A stretch of DNA of 64,000 bases from Marinibacterium sp050389775 (GTDB lineage: Bacteria; Pseudomonadota; Alphaproteobacteria; Rhodobacterales; Rhodobacteraceae): contig NZ_CP177145.1 of assembly GCF_050389775.1 (NCBI RefSeq), positions 62,001-126,000 on the forward strand, given 5' to 3'. Below the pieces are notes generated by a model. The model saw only the letters and a program-made list of their open reading frames with translations. It was not told the DNA's origin and did not search any database. Below are positions 63,319 to 64,000 of this stretch, piece after piece (the stretch's first letter is position 1; the number at the start of each line of letters is the position of its first letter). Both the position numbers and the translations under genes were made by a program.

Positions 63319-64000
63319 TCATGGTGTCAGCAGGATCTTTCCCAGGTGCCCCGCCGCTTCCATCATCCGGTGCCCTTCGCCGGCCTGGTCCAGCGGCAGC
63401 ACCGCATGGGTCACCGGGCGCAGGGCGCCGCTGGCAAAGAGCGGCCAGACCTCGGCACGCAGGCTGGCGGCGACCCGGGCCTTGAAGCCATCGGGCCGCG
63501 ACCGCAGGGTCGAGCCGGTGTAGGAAATGCGCTTGAGCATCACCGGCATCAGGTCGATCTCGACCTTCGAGCCGGCGTTGAAGGCCAGCTGGACGATGCG
63601 CGCATCGTGGCGGGCGGCCTTGATGTTGCGCGCCACGTAATCGCCGCCGATGATGTCGAGGATCACGTCGGCCCCGCCGGCCTCGCGGCAGATCGCCACG
63701 AAATCCTCGTTGCGGAAATCGATGCAGCGCGCCGCGCCCAGCGAGGTGGCAAAGTCGGTGGCCTCGCCGGCCTCGACCGTGGTGAAGACCTCCAGCCCCA
63801 TGGCCGTGCCCAGCTGGATCGCCGTCGAGCCGATGCCACCGGACCCGCCATGCACCAGGAACCGGCCGCCCTCGGGCAGGGCCTGGTCGAGGAAGACATT
63901 GCTCCAGACGGTGAAGAAGGTCTCGGGCAGGCCGGCGGCGTCGATCACGCTGACGCCCTCGGGGATCGGCAGGCAATGATCGGCGCGCACGGCCACGTAT
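63319..64000 (-). CDS. NAD(P)H:quinone oxidoreductase (zeta-crystallin/MDR family), 5' end outside window
   Basis: The C-terminal two-thirds of a medium-chain dehydrogenase without structural zinc. Visible are VSVIDAAGLPETFFTVWSNV, GGRFLVHGGSGGIGSTAIQL (the nucleotide motif; family form VHGxSGGVGxxA), GADVILDIIGGDYVARNIKA and LPLDQAGEGHRMMEAAGHLG, ending GKILLTP. About 227 residues are present of an expected 325-330. It probably reduces quinones or enones with NADPH (PIG3/QOR group). The gene continues beyond base 64000. Confidence 0.9.
   Translation of the reverse strand, partial: YVAVRADHCLPIPEGVSVIDAAGLPETFFTVWSNVFLDQALPEGGRFLVHGGSGGIGSTAIQLGTAMGLEVFTTVEAGEATDFATSLGAARCIDFRNEDFVAICREAGGADVILDIIGGDYVARNIKAARHDARIVQLAFNAGSKVEIDLMPVMLKRISYTGSTLRSRPDGFKARVAASLRAEVWPLFASGALRPVTHAVLPLDQAGEGHRMMEAAGHLGKILLTP

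Overview
The window is very GC-rich and densely packed with short intergenic gaps. Gene content (three-part TRAP transporters, a DUF1403/ScpB pair, FolE2, a PPDK-like protein, an alphaproteobacterial-type CcdAB pair, LysR and LacI regulators) suggests an alphaproteobacterium, probably a Rhodobacterales member. This is inference from gene families only. No rRNA, tRNA, transposase, phage gene or CRISPR array was recognised.

Layout. (a) 1-5.9 kb: a histidinol-dehydrogenase-family enzyme (cut by the left edge), a VOC protein, a LacI regulator, a BadF/NagK-type sugar kinase, a glutathione transferase and a nitronate-monooxygenase-like flavoprotein. (b) 6.1-25 kb: a large acyl-CoA catabolic region with a thiolase, a PaaG-like hydratase/isomerase, a TRAP transporter, an 889-residue MalT-type LuxR regulator, an acyl-CoA ligase, two acyl-CoA dehydrogenases, two FadB/FadJ-type fusions, an SDR and a second thiolase. 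One 16-bp palindrome precedes three of its transcription units. (c) 25.0-25.9 kb: a CcdA/CcdB-like toxin-antitoxin pair followed by a 26-bp degenerate tandem array. A 34-bp array sits at 21.2 kb. (d) 25.9-34.4 kb: a second TRAP transporter, a LysR regulator with two HTH domains, and an operon for the lower gallate-type pathway (GalB-, GalC- and GalD-like) in which the ring-cleavage enzyme is a XylE-like type I extradiol dioxygenase. The TRAP and catabolic promoters share an 18-bp motif. (e) 34.7-43.6 kb: a PadR-flavoreductase fusion with a palindromic operator, a two-component system, an RND efflux pair and a dienelactone hydrolase. (f) 43.7-47 kb: an unassigned membrane protein and the DUF1403-ScpB pair. 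(g) 47-54.7 kb: a TPP-riboswitch-led thiamine operon, thiDOSGEF plus thiY-tenA-thiZ-thiX. (h) 54.7-64 kb: a small unknown protein, a LysR regulator with matching dyads on both sides, a PPDK homologue with a degenerate ATP-grasp region, FolE2, FolB, NhaA and a quinone oxidoreductase cut by the right edge.

How it works together. Each catabolic block pairs an uptake system with CoA- or ring-cleavage chemistry and a local regulator. The most unusual features are the gallate-type pathway with a non-LigB ring-cleavage enzyme, the double-HTH LysR with its shared motif, the three-site palindrome next to the MalT-type regulator, and two intergenic arrays of fixed period. Several proteins carry low-complexity insertions or tails. 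All coordinates and motifs were read by eye; no database search or statistics were run.
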